This document shows positions 43,570-53,782 of a DNA stretch of 64,000 bases, piece by piece. Below the pieces are notes generated by a model that searched no databases, was not told the origin of the DNA, and saw nothing but the letters and a program-made list of their open reading frames with translations. The stretch lies in contig NZ_ATUG01000003.1 of the NCBI RefSeq assembly GCF_000420085.1, positions 930,001 through 994,000 of the forward strand, in the 5' to 3' direction. This stretch comes from Desulfospira joergensenii DSM 10085 (GTDB taxonomy: Bacteria > Desulfobacterota > Desulfobacteria > Desulfobacterales > Desulfobacteraceae). The translations under genes and the position numbers were made by a program. The stretch's first letter is position 1, and each line of letters starts with the position of its first letter.

Positions 43570-43923
43570 GTGAGATTGGCCGTCACAATCTGGGGAAACA
43601 GGATATCACCGGTATTTGATGCCGCCCGGACCCTGTTGATTGCGGATATTCAGAACGGAGTCATCCGAAAAAAAACCTATAAAACCATTGAGCCCCTGCC
43701 TCCTGCCGATTTGGTAAGACTTTTAAAGCAGATGGATGTATCCACCCTGATCTGCGGTGCCATTTCAACCGGCCCGGCAGACCTGATCACCGCCCATGAT
43801 ATTCGACTTGTCTCTTTTGTCACCGGGAATGCAATGACCATACTTGACGATTTTGCAGCCCAGGAAAGCATTCACAGGGACCATATGATGCCGGGCTGTC
43901 CTCCCCCTCTTTTCGGAATCTGA
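43570..43923 (+). CDS. NifX/NifB-type iron-molybdenum cofactor-binding domain protein
   Basis: 117 aa; a single RNase-H-like cofactor-binding domain (LAVTIWGNRISPVFDAARTL, then STLICGAISTGPADLI). The start is GTG 43570. The C-terminal MMPGCPPPLF tail adds a Cys. Such proteins bind or carry Fe-S/Mo clusters in Desulfobacterota; many are unrelated to nitrogenase. Expression is probably sigma-54 controlled. Confidence 0.85.
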   Translation: MRLAVTIWGNRISPVFDAARTLLIADIQNGVIRKKTYKTIEPLPPADLVRLLKQMDVSTLICGAISTGPADLITAHDIRLVSFVTGNAMTILDDFAAQESIHRDHMMPGCPPPLFGI

Positions 43924-44026
43924 AAAAAGACCTGTTCAAGTAATTTAGATCCATCCCAGGTAGCTATATTGATTTTTTAAACAATTCCCCCTATTCTGAA
44001 TCCATAATTGCGGCTCTTTCCAAGGT

Positions 44027-45442
44027 ATGCATTTCAAAGGAAGGGGCCAGAAAAAGAGTGGGAGGGATGTGATAAAAAACAATCGAATTCTGATCATCGG
44101 CACTGATAACGGAAGCGGATATGAAGAGATCCTTCTTCCCAATCCGGCACCGGCTGACACGGAGGGAAGAGACCAGAAAAAAAGCCTTGATTTAGCAACC
44201 GTTTATGAAGTGTCCATGGCAAAGGATGAAACCGAAGCCCTGGAGCTCGTAAAAACATCCGTCTCAACCCTTGAGCCCTTTGCCATCCTTTTTCTTGAGA
44301 CCGGTTCCCTGCCCGGAACAGGTATGGCCGAGTTCCAGAGGCAGATCCACAGTATCGATCCTTTTGTTAAACTCGTTATTTCAGGGCATCCAGACAAATT
44401 CCCGGCTGGAGCCATATCCGATGATAAGGTTTTTTTCCTGAAAAAACCCTTTTACCCTGGAGAAATTATCCGGATCAGCAGATCCCTGATCCATGAACGG
44501 GACCTGGAAAAGAAAACCGAACTTCTCGAAACCCGTCTTCAGGAGGCCAACAATAAAATGGCCGATATGAACCGGGATCTCAGGGAAAAAGTGGAAAAAC
44601 AGGCCGCCATGATTGTTCAGGCCGAGAAGATGGCCTCTGTAGGACTTCTGGCGGCAGGCGTGGCCCATGAGATCAACAACCCCATCTCCTATATCAACTC
44701 CAACCTCTTTGCCGTCAAAAAATACTTCGGCAAAATCAACGGTCTTTACAAAGAGTATTTAGAGGCTGAATGTTTATTGGAAACCCTGGAGGACGAAAAG
44801 GCAAGCCAGATCATCCAAAAGATCAAGTCCTTTAAATCGGAAAATAAAATCCAAATGATCATGGACGACCTTGAAATCATTGCCGAAGAATCCATAGACG
44901 GGATCAACAGAGTAAAAAACATTGTCTCGAACCTGAAAACATTTTCAAGGATCGACGAGGCAGAGTATAAACCCATCAATATTAACCATGCCATGGAGAC
45001 TACTCTGGACATCATCTGGAATGAAATCAAATATAAAGCTGAGGTGGAAAGGGATTTTCAGGATCTTCCGGAAATAAAATGCTTTCCCCAGAAAATCAGC
45101 CAGGTGTTCATGAACCTTCTCATCAATGCTGCCCAGGCCATTGAGGACAAAGGGAAAATACACATCACCACCCGGATGGTGACCCGGGGAAAAAGAAAGG
45201 AAGACAGATTCGTCCAGATCCGGATATCAGATACCGGGGCCGGCATCCCCAAAGAAAACCTGGGAAAGATCTTTGATCCTTTTTTCACCACAAAACCCGT
45301 GGGCCAGGGAACCGGACTCGGCCTGAGCATTGTTTACGAAATCGTCAAAGTCCACGGGGGACGCATCGATGTCGTCAGCCGGCCCGGAAAAGGAACCCGG
45401 TTTACATTGCACCTGCCTGCGGCCTCAGGGCCAAACCCATGA
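44027..45442 (+). CDS. Histidine kinase with degenerate receiver domain
   Basis: 471 aa, cytoplasmic. Residues about 15-155 look like a receiver: [14 protein letters not shown] opening, [13 protein letters not shown] where the phospho-accepting Asp is Glu, and [12 protein letters not shown] with the switch Lys-Pro. A coiled linker follows, then His[18 protein letters not shown] (His about 215) and HATPase ([31 protein letters not shown]). The start is uncertain: ATG 44027 or GTG 44069, both with close purine runs. A terminator follows. No partner regulator is adjacent apart from the sigma-54 activator upstream. Confidence 0.88.
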   Translation: MHFKGRGQKKSGRDVIKNNRILIIGTDNGSGYEEILLPNPAPADTEGRDQKKSLDLATVYEVSMAKDETEALELVKTSVSTLEPFAILFLETGSLPGTGMAEFQRQIHSIDPFVKLVISGHPDKFPAGAISDDKVFFLKKPFYPGEIIRISRSLIHERDLEKKTELLETRLQEANNKMADMNRDLREKVEKQAAMIVQAEKMASVGLLAAGVAHEINNPISYINSNLFAVKKYFGKINGLYKEYLEAECLLETLEDEKASQIIQKIKSFKSENKIQMIMDDLEIIAEESIDGINRVKNIVSNLKTFSRIDEAEYKPININHAMETTLDIIWNEIKYKAEVERDFQDLPEIKCFPQKISQVFMNLLINAAQAIEDKGKIHITTRMVTRGKRKEDRFVQIRISDTGAGIPKENLGKIFDPFFTTKPVGQGTGLGLSIVYEIVKVHGGRIDVVSRPGKGTRFTLHLPAASGPNP

Positions 45443-45465
45443 TCCATGGAATGATAAACCATTAA

Positions 45466-45496
45466 AAAAGGCAGCCATTGCAAAGGACTGCCTTTT
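45466..45496. terminator. Bidirectional terminator between the kinase and PEP-CTERM genes
   Basis: AAAAGGCAG and CTGCCTTTT form a 9-bp stem around a 13-base loop, with T-rich ends in both directions between convergent genes. Confidence 0.7.
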
Positions 45497-45514
45497 ACAT
45501 ACCACTGACTGGAT

Positions 45515-46288
45515 TTAAATCAATTTTTTCCGGCCCATGCCGGCCATTCCCAGAAGTCCCAGACCCAGGAGAAAGAATGTTGCAGGTTCCGGCACCGGAG
45601 TATCGGGTGTTTCAGGCACATCTCCTCCGGATTCTGCATCATGGGACCAAGGAGCAAACTGGCTGATGCTTCCGTCCAGGTTTAAGGTATAAAGGTCGAA
45701 GTGAATTTCATAGCCCGGTTTTAAATTGCCAACATCCACATCAAAGGCGGCATAAAGAAGGTTCTTTGAATCACTTGAATCATCCGCTTCCGAGAATTCC
45801 CCGGCATTGTACTCTACATCATAGGCATTTGCCTGATCATCGGGATCAATGGTAAAAGAAAATTCATAGTAATAGGTGTCAAAGATCCCGTGGCTTGCCA
45901 AATCCACTGTGTCCGGATTTTTTTCCAGATATTCAACAATGGGAGGGGTACCGTATTCAGGGTTTGTTTGGGTGGTGTCAACAAAGGAATAATCCGTGCC
46001 GTTGAAATTAAAGGATCCATAGAAGGCAGTATCATCCTTTTCCACGCCTTCATGGCTTGATGTGACCAGGGCGGCCGAGATATAAAACTTATCGTCACCA
46101 GCATAGCTTTTGGCTATTTTCTCGTCATCCACAAGGGCATAAAGTGTAAACACACTGGAAGTGGTAATAACCGTATCTGTTCCGTCGTCATAAACACTTG
46201 GTGTGGCGTCCAATTGCAGGTAATTAAGAGCAAAGGCCGTACTGCACAAAGACAAAAGGCATAGAATCGTAATGGTTGCGATTTTCAT
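45515..46288 (-). CDS. PEP-CTERM sorting-domain exported protein
   Basis: 257 aa. Signal peptide (KIATITILCLLSLCSTAFAL), a beta-rich middle (SVYDDGTDTVITTSSVFTLY), and the C-terminal sorting signal VPEPATFFLLGLGLLGMAGM followed by RKKLI: Pro-Glu-Pro, a membrane helix and a basic end. Exosortase cleaves such signals, so the protein is probably delivered to the surface or matrix. No exosortase gene is in the window. The start at 46288 leaves out 9 weakly supported residues. Confidence 0.88.
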   Translation of the reverse strand: MKIATITILCLLSLCSTAFALNYLQLDATPSVYDDGTDTVITTSSVFTLYALVDDEKIAKSYAGDDKFYISAALVTSSHEGVEKDDTAFYGSFNFNGTDYSFVDTTQTNPEYGTPPIVEYLEKNPDTVDLASHGIFDTYYYEFSFTIDPDDQANAYDVEYNAGEFSEADDSSDSKNLLYAAFDVDVGNLKPGYEIHFDLYTLNLDGSISQFAPWSHDAESGGDVPETPDTPVPEPATFFLLGLGLLGMAGMGRKKLI

Positions 46289-46492
46289 GTTTACCCCATA
46301 TTTTAATTTAAACAAGTAACCCCGTTACGAAAAAATGCAATATTTATGCCCACAAACAGCACAAAAAATCGATACTTATTTCAGTCCCTTATGCATCCGG
46401 CGATCCACTGATAAACGCTTATATGAAAAATAGTACACAAAAATATGAAAAATATTTCATATTTTATCCAATCCTCCCTTTCTCTCCGGCCA

Positions 46493-48823
46493 TCAGTTCA
46501 ACAATTGCCGGGCATAATCTGATCCTTGAAAATCAGGATCCAGGTCAATGGCCTTTTTCAGATAGGTTCTGGAGAGTTCATATTCCCTGGTTTCATTATA
46601 AGCCAGACCTAGGTGATAACAGATAACAGGATTTTCCGGGTCCAGTTCAAGCCCGGCTTTGAATTCCATGACCGCATGATCATAGCGGCTCTTTTTAAAG
46701 TATATCCAGCCTATGGTATCCAGAAGATTTGCATTTCTAGGATTTTTTTCTTTTGCCTTCATGGCGATGCTGAGCGCCTCGCCTAGGGTATCCTCTGTTT
46801 CAGAAAGGAGATATGCCAGATTGTTTGCGGCGTTCACATGGTTTGGGCTGTATTTCAAAACTGTCCTATACCGCTTTTTTGCCTCCTTTGGCATGCCTTT
46901 GATTTCCAATAGATATCCCATTCCCATGATGGCAGGGATATGGGCAGAATCTATTTCCAGGACCCGTTCAAAAAGTAAAGAGGCTTCTTCATACTGTTTT
47001 TCCCGGATATAGATCCCTGCCAGATCGATATAGGGCGGCAGATAATCCGGTCTCAGTTCAATTGCATCCCTGAAAAATTGAACGGCACTTTGATCTTGTC
47101 CCCTGGAAAAGGCTGACCCGCCCTTTAAATACTTCAGCATTGCCTGTTGTTCTGGCTCCTTTGACAATGGATATCCTCCCAGTATCTCCAGGGCCTGGTC
47201 ATATTTTTTTGCATCCAGATAGACCTGGATGATAAAATTTACCGCTTCTTTTCCCGGCGAATAGACTTTTAGGGCATTTTTAAAGGCATCCACCGCCTTA
47301 CGATCTGCCCCTCCTGCCATGTGGACAAGCCCCAGTTGAACATAGCCGGGGCCGTATTCAGGATCGATTTTCAGCATCAAGCGACACAGGGTTTCAGCCG
47401 CTTCAAGGTCCCCCTCTAAAAGCTTCAGGTCACACAACAGGTTTAAAACTCTTGCCCCCCTGGGCTTGAGCTTTAAAATCTCTTCAATTTCCTTTCTGGC
47501 ATTTTTTAAATCCTTTTTGGCCAGGTAATTTTCCGCCAATTTCATTTTCGCATCCATAAATTCCGGATCAATCCGGACCGCGGTTTCCAAATAATCCTGG
47601 ATCATTTTTTCTTCAAAGGTCTCTGCGGTCGGAAACAAACCGGCTGTGGCCTGGTAAGCAGCCTGATCGGAAACCCGCCTGCCCTCTTTTTCTTTGATAC
47701 AGACGGCGTTGTAGTAATAGGCCCCTGCATTGTACGGATCGTTTTTCATAACCCGGGTAAAAAAATCAGAGGCCCGGGAATATTTTTTCTGCTGCATGAG
47801 AATCCTGCCTTTCAGGAACAAGGCGCCCACATAATCCTTGTCCTGCTGAAAGACCCTTTGTATCCATTTTTCCGCCTTATCCATCTCTTGAAAATAAAAA
47901 TGCATCTGGGCAAGCCCGGTCATGACTCTGGCAGAATCCTTTTCCAGTGAAAGGGCCTTGTTCATCTGTTCAACAGCTTTGTCCTTTTGATTTACCCGGA
48001 CATAAAACTCAGCCAGGTTCATGAGAGGCTGAATCCTCTCAGGCGAAGCCCCAACTGATTTTAGATAATTTTTTTCAGCCAGATCAAGTCTTCTCTGTAC
48101 TTCATAGAACCTTGCCAAATCCCTATATTTCAAATCCTGAATACCCGGGGTCAGGGCAACCCTTTTTAAAAGGTCTTCCGCCTTTTCCCACTTTTTGGCT
48201 CTGATATATAATTTAGAAAGTTCGTAATAAGGGGCACGCCGGGAAGAATCCAAAGAGATAGTCTTTAAATAAGCGGTTTCAGCTAGATCCTTTTGCCCGG
48301 CAGTGTCATAGAGATGTGATAAAAACATATTGGCTTCAAAATCTTGAGGGGCCAGAAGAACGGCCTTCTCCATTGTGGATATGGCGGCTTGAACATTTCT
48401 TTCTTTGATTTGAATTGCGGCAAGAAGGCGATGGGCTTTACTCTTCTTGGGAGAGATTTCCAGGACTCTTTTAACAATCTTTCGGGCCTCAATCAGATCA
48501 GATCCTTTCAGGTAGATTTGCCCCATCATGAGCTGGGCATCCAGATTGTGCGGATTGATTCCTGCTGCCCGCTTAAAATACGGCATGGCCTTTTTATAAT
48601 CCTTTAATTTGACATAGGCTTCTCCTAAAAGATAATGGACATGATCATCCTCAGGGGATGCTGCCAGGGCATTTTTCAACTCAATTACCGCCTTGGAAAT
48701 CTGGTTGTCCTCTATATATTGTCTGGCCCTTTCCAAATTTTTCTGACTTGCGTTCCCTTCATTGACCGGACCTGTCAAAAGAAGAAAACAAATCCCCACG
48801 ACGGCGAAAAATTGTCTTTTCAT
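46493..48823 (-). CDS. Large exported tetratricopeptide-repeat protein (PrsT-like)
   Basis: 776 aa, signal peptide (FFAVVGICFLLLTGPVNEG) then about 20 TPR units throughout (for example YLLGEAYVKLKDYKKAMPYF, NNLAYLLSETEDTLGEALSI, DTIGWIYFKKSRYDHAVMEF). The size and layout resemble the TPR lipoprotein associated with PEP-CTERM/exosortase systems, and a PEP-CTERM protein is its neighbour, but the lipobox Cys is not evident. It acts presumably as a periplasmic scaffold. Confidence 0.78.
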   Translation of the reverse strand: MKRQFFAVVGICFLLLTGPVNEGNASQKNLERARQYIEDNQISKAVIELKNALAASPEDDHVHYLLGEAYVKLKDYKKAMPYFKRAAGINPHNLDAQLMMGQIYLKGSDLIEARKIVKRVLEISPKKSKAHRLLAAIQIKERNVQAAISTMEKAVLLAPQDFEANMFLSHLYDTAGQKDLAETAYLKTISLDSSRRAPYYELSKLYIRAKKWEKAEDLLKRVALTPGIQDLKYRDLARFYEVQRRLDLAEKNYLKSVGASPERIQPLMNLAEFYVRVNQKDKAVEQMNKALSLEKDSARVMTGLAQMHFYFQEMDKAEKWIQRVFQQDKDYVGALFLKGRILMQQKKYSRASDFFTRVMKNDPYNAGAYYYNAVCIKEKEGRRVSDQAAYQATAGLFPTAETFEEKMIQDYLETAVRIDPEFMDAKMKLAENYLAKKDLKNARKEIEEILKLKPRGARVLNLLCDLKLLEGDLEAAETLCRLMLKIDPEYGPGYVQLGLVHMAGGADRKAVDAFKNALKVYSPGKEAVNFIIQVYLDAKKYDQALEILGGYPLSKEPEQQAMLKYLKGGSAFSRGQDQSAVQFFRDAIELRPDYLPPYIDLAGIYIREKQYEEASLLFERVLEIDSAHIPAIMGMGYLLEIKGMPKEAKKRYRTVLKYSPNHVNAANNLAYLLSETEDTLGEALSIAMKAKEKNPRNANLLDTIGWIYFKKSRYDHAVMEFKAGLELDPENPVICYHLGLAYNETREYELSRTYLKKAIDLDPDFQGSDYARQLLN

Positions 48824-49235
48824 GCGACCTCTTTTAAATTTTATCGATTTTTCTCTAAATTTTTATGCAATATTGGGAGGTATTTCTTTATCAGTTTATC
48901 TTTAGCAGCCCTATTGATTTAAGCTTTCCTTTTTATTTTCCCAGAAAATCAACTGAATTTTCGACGAAAATTCAAACAAATATCATTACATTTTTCTGGA
49001 TTTCTAATCGGCTTTGATTATATCAATTTTCGCCGGGAATGCAAGATCGCGGGTGATCACCCAATAGGTTATCCTTGAAAAGTGTGGTGAACCCAATGGT
49101 GCGAGTCTGATTTGAGAATTCTCTTTCCGGAAAACATCAAAAAGCCTGCACCAAAAGATACAAACAGCCCTGGGAAGCGTGGGCTTGATGCTTCCCAGGG
49201 CTGTTTGGGGCTCTTCAATAGACCCAATTTCTTTC
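48824..49235. other. Gap between dnaK and the TPR gene
   Basis: About 410 bp. It holds the dnaK terminator at 49162-49206 and AT-rich DNA before the TPR gene. Longer open frames here have no coding character. Confidence 0.5.
49162..49206 (-). terminator. dnaK terminator
   Basis: A perfect 17-bp inverted repeat (AAACAGCCCTGGGAAGC and complement) around an 11-base loop, 30 bases after the dnaK stop, ending in T residues on the minus strand. Confidence 0.85.
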
Positions 49236-51131
49236 CTAGGCGACCTCAGAAAACTCCGCGTCAACGATGTCGTCATCGGAATTTGCCTTTTCAAATCCCG
49301 GTGACGGTCCCTGGGCCGGACCGGTCGACGGATCTGCCTCCGTGGTCCTGCCCAGTGCCTGGACAGCATGACCCAGTTCCTGGCTCAATCTCTTTATCTC
49401 GCCAAGCCCTCCCTGGTCCATGGCCTGCCTCAGATTTTTGATCAGGGTTTCCACCTGATCCCGGGTGCCAACAGCCATTTTTTCCCCGGCTTGGTTGATC
49501 TGTTTTTCCGAATCATAGATCAGGGAATCCGCTTCATTACGGGCCTGGGCCAGCTCTTTTTTGTGCCTGTCCTCATCGGCATGGATCCGGGCCTCCTTTA
49601 CCAGGGCATCGATTTCCTCCTTGGACAGACCCGAAGAGGAGGTGATCCGAATGGACTGTTCCTGGCCGGTGGCCTGGTCCTTTGCCGACACATTAACGAT
49701 GCCGTTGGCATCAATATCAAAGGTCACCTCAATCTTGGGAACGCCCCTGGAAGCCGGTGCGATTCCGGTCAGTTCGAAGCGGCCAAGGGTTTTGTTGTCC
49801 GAGGCCATTTCCCGCTCTCCCTGGAGCACATGGACAGATACTGCCGGCTGGTTATCCTCGGCCGTTGAAAAGATCTCTTTTCTCTGGACCGGAATGGTGG
49901 TGTTCTTATCAATGAGCCGGGTCATCACCCCGCCAAGGGTCTCAATTCCCAGAGACAGGGGAGTTACATCCAGAAGCAGGACATCTTCAAGATCCCCCCT
50001 GAGAATGCCGCCCTGGACGGCTGCGCCAAAGGCAACCACTTCATCCGGGTTCACCCCCTTGTCCGGACTTTTCCTGAATATGGCTTTCACCCGTTCCTGG
50101 ACCGCCGGCATCCGGGTCATACCGCCCACCAGGATCACCCGCCCTATGTCGGAAAAATTCATTCCCGCGTCTGTAACGGCAGTCCTGCAGGGGGTCTCAA
50201 ACCGGTCAAGAAGATCGGATATCAGTGTCTCCAGACGGGCACGGGTCAGCTTGATATTCAAATGCTTGGGACCACTGGCATCCGCTGTGATAAAGGGTAG
50301 GTTGATATCGGTTTCCACTGCCGAGGAAAGTTCTTTTTTTGCTTTTTCTGCTGCTTCTTTCAGGCGCTGGAGCGCCATGGTATCCCTTCGGATGTCAATG
50401 CCCTGATCTTTTTTAAACTCATCGGCCAGGTACTCCACAATGCGCAGGTCAAAATCCTCTCCCCCCAGGTGGGTGTCTCCGTTGGTGGATTTCACCTCAA
50501 ACACGCCCTCCCCGATCTCCAGGACGGATATGTCAAAGGTTCCGCCGCCCAGGTCAAAAACGGCGATCTTTTCTTCGCCCTTTTTGTCCAGGCCGTATGC
50601 CAGTGCGGCGGCTGTGGGTTCATTGATGATCCTCAGGACATTGAGTCCTGCGATCCGGCCGGCGTCCTTTGTGGCCTGGCGCTGGTTGTCGTCAAAATAG
50701 GCGGGCACCGTGATCACGGCGTCCGTGACCTTTTCACCCAGGACCTCTTCCGCCGTGTTTTTGATATTGGCCAGGATAAAGGATGAGATTTCCGCCGGAC
50801 TGTATTCGGTCTGGTTCATCTTTATCTTTACCCCGCCGCCCGGAGCCGGTTCAATTTTATAGGGCAGAATGGACAGATCCTTCTGGACTTCGGGGGAGTC
50901 GTACTTGCGGCCGATCAGCCGTTTGACCCCGAATACTGTGTTTTCAGGGTTTGTGACGGCCTGACGCCTTGCAGACTGGCCCACCAGCCTCTCTCCGCTT
51001 TTGGACAGGGCAACCACGGAAGGAGTTGTCCTCCCGCCTTCAGGGTTGGTAATGACAATGGGTTTATTGTTTTCAAGCATGGATACACATGAATTGGTCG
51101 TACCCAGATCAATTCCGATAATTTTACTCAT
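49236..51131 (-). CDS. dnaK: Chaperone protein DnaK (Hsp70)
   Basis: ATP-dependent Hsp70 chaperone, 631 aa. Seen: [51 protein letters not shown], substrate-binding domain [19 protein letters not shown] and the acidic end [16 protein letters not shown] 51131 follows GGAGGATAAA; an upstream frame to 51161 is unlikely. Neither grpE nor dnaJ is beside it, so this is a solitary copy. Confidence 0.97.
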   Translation of the reverse strand: MSKIIGIDLGTTNSCVSMLENNKPIVITNPEGGRTTPSVVALSKSGERLVGQSARRQAVTNPENTVFGVKRLIGRKYDSPEVQKDLSILPYKIEPAPGGGVKIKMNQTEYSPAEISSFILANIKNTAEEVLGEKVTDAVITVPAYFDDNQRQATKDAGRIAGLNVLRIINEPTAAALAYGLDKKGEEKIAVFDLGGGTFDISVLEIGEGVFEVKSTNGDTHLGGEDFDLRIVEYLADEFKKDQGIDIRRDTMALQRLKEAAEKAKKELSSAVETDINLPFITADASGPKHLNIKLTRARLETLISDLLDRFETPCRTAVTDAGMNFSDIGRVILVGGMTRMPAVQERVKAIFRKSPDKGVNPDEVVAFGAAVQGGILRGDLEDVLLLDVTPLSLGIETLGGVMTRLIDKNTTIPVQRKEIFSTAEDNQPAVSVHVLQGEREMASDNKTLGRFELTGIAPASRGVPKIEVTFDIDANGIVNVSAKDQATGQEQSIRITSSSGLSKEEIDALVKEARIHADEDRHKKELAQARNEADSLIYDSEKQINQAGEKMAVGTRDQVETLIKNLRQAMDQGGLGEIKRLSQELGHAVQALGRTTEADPSTGPAQGPSPGFEKANSDDDIVDAEFSEVA

Positions 51132-51607
51132 TTTATCCTCCAAGTTTAATGATGTGAGCAAATCAAAGTATAATCTTTAATCCAAAGATACGACATATTT
51201 TCTTTACGTCAATAAAATATTCATTATTAATTTTATATTTAATACAAAGGTAATGAAACCAAACAACGACATATCGCCTCGGAAAGAAAACACCGATTGA
51301 TATGGAAAACAAAATCGACCGTCAATTTTTATCCCTCCGGAACTCCAAACGGATTTTTCGTCTTTTTCCTCTTTATAAACCTCTTTTTTTCAGCCTCTTC
51401 TTCATCTGAATATGAAACCGGATGAAGCCATTTCAGCCCCTTGAACTTTCTGCGCCATCATAGTATATACCCTTTAAAGCAAATCAGGCTTATCTGTATA
51501 TAATTGACGTTCTTTCCCCTCTGTTGCCGCGAATCTGAAAAATTCGTCATATACAGACCCCTGTACCGTGAAAAGAAACTCAAAATTTAAATAAGGAGAA
51601 CATCAAA
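51132..51607. other. Divergent region between dnaK and mscS
   Basis: About 475 bp, AT-rich near dnaK. I find no CIRCE element (TTAGCACTC-N9-GAGTGCTAA) and no convincing heat-shock promoter. On the minus strand 51329-51457 an open segment encodes a charged stretch (FKGLKWLHPVSYSDEEEAEK) without a usual start codon, perhaps a gene remnant. Confidence 0.4.
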
Positions 51608-52447
51608 GTGAATCTGAATAATCTCTCCCTTGATATGGACAAATTGATCGACACCCTGACGCTCTGGGCGACGACATATTCCATGAAAATAGTGGCGGCC
51701 CTTTTAATTTTCATCATCGGAAAATGGCTGTCCCGGAAAATCGCCGGCCTGATCAAAAAGGGACTTGAAAAAAACAAGGTGGACATCACCCTGACCAATT
51801 TCATGAACGGGATCGTTTACTATACTCTCCTGATCCTGGTTTTGATTGCTGCGGCAGGACAGCTGGGCATTAACACCGCATCTTTTCTGACCATTGTCGG
51901 TGCCGCCGGTCTTGCCGTGGGTCTGGCCCTGAAAGATTCCCTGGCCAACTTTGCATCGGGGGTCATGCTGATCCTGTTCAGGCCCTTCAAGGTGGGTGAT
52001 TTTGTAAGTGCCGGCGGCGTTACCGGAAATGTCAAAAGAATCGATATCTTCAACACCGTCCTTTTCACCCCGGATAACCAGAAAGTCATTGTTCCCAACT
52101 CAGGCATTACTTCCGGCGTCATCACCAATGTCACGGCCAACGACACCCGGCGGGTGGATCTGGTCATCGGTATCAGCTATGAAGACGATATTTCAAAGGC
52201 CAAACAGGTGTTGCGCGATATCCTCAATGAAGAAAAAAGGATTCTGGAAAATCCAGCCACCAATATTGCCGTATCGGCTCTTGGGAATTCCAGTGTGGAT
52301 CTTGTGGTCAGACCCTGGGTGAAAACCGTTGATTACTGGGATGTTTACTTTGCCCTGACCGAAAAGATAAAGATCACCTTTGACGAAAAAGGAATTACCT
52401 TTCCCTTTCCCCAGCGGGATGTTCATCTGTTCAATGCAGATCAATAA
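51608..52447 (+). CDS. Small-conductance mechanosensitive channel (MscS family)
   Basis: Inner-membrane channel releasing osmolytes on hypo-osmotic shock. 279 aa. Three helices at about 15-35, 60-85 and 90-115; the third is the Gly/Ala-rich pore helix (GLAVGLALKDSLANFASGVM). The beta domain follows (VGDFVSAGGVTGNVKRIDIF) and a C-terminal alpha/beta domain ending FPFPQRDVHLF. The start is GTG 51608 with GGAGAA upstream. 279 residues is near the E. coli MscS length. Confidence 0.93.
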   Translation: MNLNNLSLDMDKLIDTLTLWATTYSMKIVAALLIFIIGKWLSRKIAGLIKKGLEKNKVDITLTNFMNGIVYYTLLILVLIAAAGQLGINTASFLTIVGAAGLAVGLALKDSLANFASGVMLILFRPFKVGDFVSAGGVTGNVKRIDIFNTVLFTPDNQKVIVPNSGITSGVITNVTANDTRRVDLVIGISYEDDISKAKQVLRDILNEEKRILENPATNIAVSALGNSSVDLVVRPWVKTVDYWDVYFALTEKIKITFDEKGITFPFPQRDVHLFNADQ

Positions 52448-52455
52448 TTTTAAAA

Positions 52456-52491
52456 AGAGCCCGATCTCCGGCACGCCGGAGATCGGGCTCT
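52456..52491 (-). terminator. Strong terminator of the FAD oxidoreductase gene
   Basis: A perfect 17-bp stem (AGAGCCCGATCTCCGGC and complement) with a 2-base loop. On the minus strand it continues TTTTAAAATT, so it mainly ends the gene at 52495 and also separates convergent mscS. Confidence 0.88.
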
Positions 52492-52494
52492 GGG

Positions 52495-53595
52495 TCAGGT
52501 TTGAATCAGTTTTTCCATGACCCGGACAGCGTCCACCACAGCCGTGTAGATCAAATTGGAATGCTTGGTCTCCCGGATGACCCCGTCCTCCTGGATCATC
52601 ATAAAAGAGGGACTGATGGCTCCTCCGATGGCAAAGATCCCCGGGCTGCTGGTCTCCAATTGTCTGGACAGCATCAGCAGCCGCTCCCCTTCCTTGGCGA
52701 TCTTGCAGATGGCCCCTGTGCAGGTGATCTGCTGAAGGTTCAATTCATCAAAAATAGCTGAAGGGCCGTGGGTACCGATACAGGCAATGACATTTTTCAT
52801 GGGAAAACTCATGCCCTGGTACATGTAAAGATCATCTCCCATGGGAGCCCCGGAGGTCTGGTGGATATAGAGCCGGTCAATCCCCTCGGCATCCACCTCT
52901 CCGATCTTGGGTACGGCCCGCTGGAGAATCTTGATCTGTCCGCCCAGAAGGACCTCTTCCCCCAGGTCCCGGGCCGTGTCCGTATTGATCTCGAATTTTT
53001 CCTTGATATGGGCCCAGTAGACCGAAGTGGCGTCACTGGCCTCCCGCTTGCTTTTGGACAGGGAGGAGACCACATCGGCCGCTGCATTTCCTCCTCCGAT
53101 GACCAGAACATTCACCCCGATGTAATCTTCGGGATTTTCAATGTTCCGGGCAACGGTCTTGGCTTCCCCGTAAATCCCCAGGTCATTGGGAATATTGCTC
53201 CCAAATGCCAGGATTATATTTTCAGTGGAATAGGTTCCCTTGTTGGTCTTCACCAGATAGTCCGGAAACCGGCCGGATATGGCCTGGAATGTCTCATTGA
53301 GATTCAGGCTCAGATTATTTTTATCCACCACCCGGTTTGCCTGTTCAATGTATTCTTCCACGGGCGCCCTGGTATCCTGAGGCTTGATTTCCTCCACAGG
53401 AAACGGGTCTTTACAGCTTTTGGGAATGGTGGGATAGACCTTTTTCCCCCGGGGATAGGTTTCAAGGATCCCCTGCATCACGTGACTTCCCTTTTCAAGG
53501 ACAATATAGTTTTTTTTATGCTTTTGGGCCAAAAGTGCGGCGGCAATCCCTCCGGGACCGGAACCCACAATGACCAGATCCAGTTTTTTTTGCAT
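52495..53595 (-). CDS. FAD-dependent NAD(P)-disulfide-type oxidoreductase (YpdA/thioredoxin-reductase-like)
   Basis: 366 aa. FAD motif LVIVGSGPGGIAAALLAQKH at the N-terminus, a second Rossmann motif VLVIGGGNAAADVVSSLS (about 165) for NAD(P)H, and the closing SPGIFAIGGAISPSFMMI. The redox CxxC of thioredoxin reductase is absent, as in YpdA-type bacillithiol or ferredoxin-NADP reductases. GAGGAG precedes ATG 53595; a longer frame to 53637 is not supported. It is divergent from the sulfide oxidation genes, with 203 bp and two palindromes between, so a shared sulfur-related role is possible. Confidence 0.82.
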   Translation of the reverse strand: MQKKLDLVIVGSGPGGIAAALLAQKHKKNYIVLEKGSHVMQGILETYPRGKKVYPTIPKSCKDPFPVEEIKPQDTRAPVEEYIEQANRVVDKNNLSLNLNETFQAISGRFPDYLVKTNKGTYSTENIILAFGSNIPNDLGIYGEAKTVARNIENPEDYIGVNVLVIGGGNAAADVVSSLSKSKREASDATSVYWAHIKEKFEINTDTARDLGEEVLLGGQIKILQRAVPKIGEVDAEGIDRLYIHQTSGAPMGDDLYMYQGMSFPMKNVIACIGTHGPSAIFDELNLQQITCTGAICKIAKEGERLLMLSRQLETSSPGIFAIGGAISPSFMMIQEDGVIRETKHSNLIYTAVVDAVRVMEKLIQT

Positions 53596-53642
53596 GGTGC
53601 TCTCCTCATCAACCGAGTTTAATCCACTTACTATCATGCATT

Positions 53643-53665
53643 TACCGGGTTTGTAAAACCCGGTA
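53643..53665. promoter_or_regulatory. Perfect palindrome in the leader of the FAD oxidoreductase
   Basis: TACCGGGTTT and AAACCCGGTA flank a 3-base centre, 48 bases upstream of the start at 53595. It could be an operator or an RNA hairpin in the leader. Confidence 0.45.
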
Positions 53666-53714
53666 TCCCGAATCCTGAAATCGATATTTCATTTATGACT
53701 TTTTCAAAATCCCG

Positions 53715-53742
53715 TTGACACGCTACCACCGAGTGGTATAAT
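53715..53742 (+). promoter_or_regulatory. Consensus sigma-70 promoter of sqr with internal operator
   Basis: Perfect TTGACA (53715-53720) and perfect TATAAT (53737-53742) with a 16-base spacer. The spacer and -10 contain the perfect palindrome TACCAC-CGA-GTGGTA (53724-53738), whose right half runs into the -10. A repressor there would block polymerase, as expected for a sulfide- or persulfide-responsive switch (inference). Confidence 0.8.
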
Positions 53743-53782
53743 ATAGGGTTAATATCCCCACATTTATCCCAATCCTTATTTC

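Noticed and set aside
49004-49369. 121-aa minus-strand frame downstream of dnaK
   Set aside because: It runs through the dnaK terminator and 3' end in another frame.
51132-51300. CIRCE or sigma-32 control of dnaK
   Set aside because: No 9-bp CIRCE arms and no good heat-shock promoter could be found by eye.
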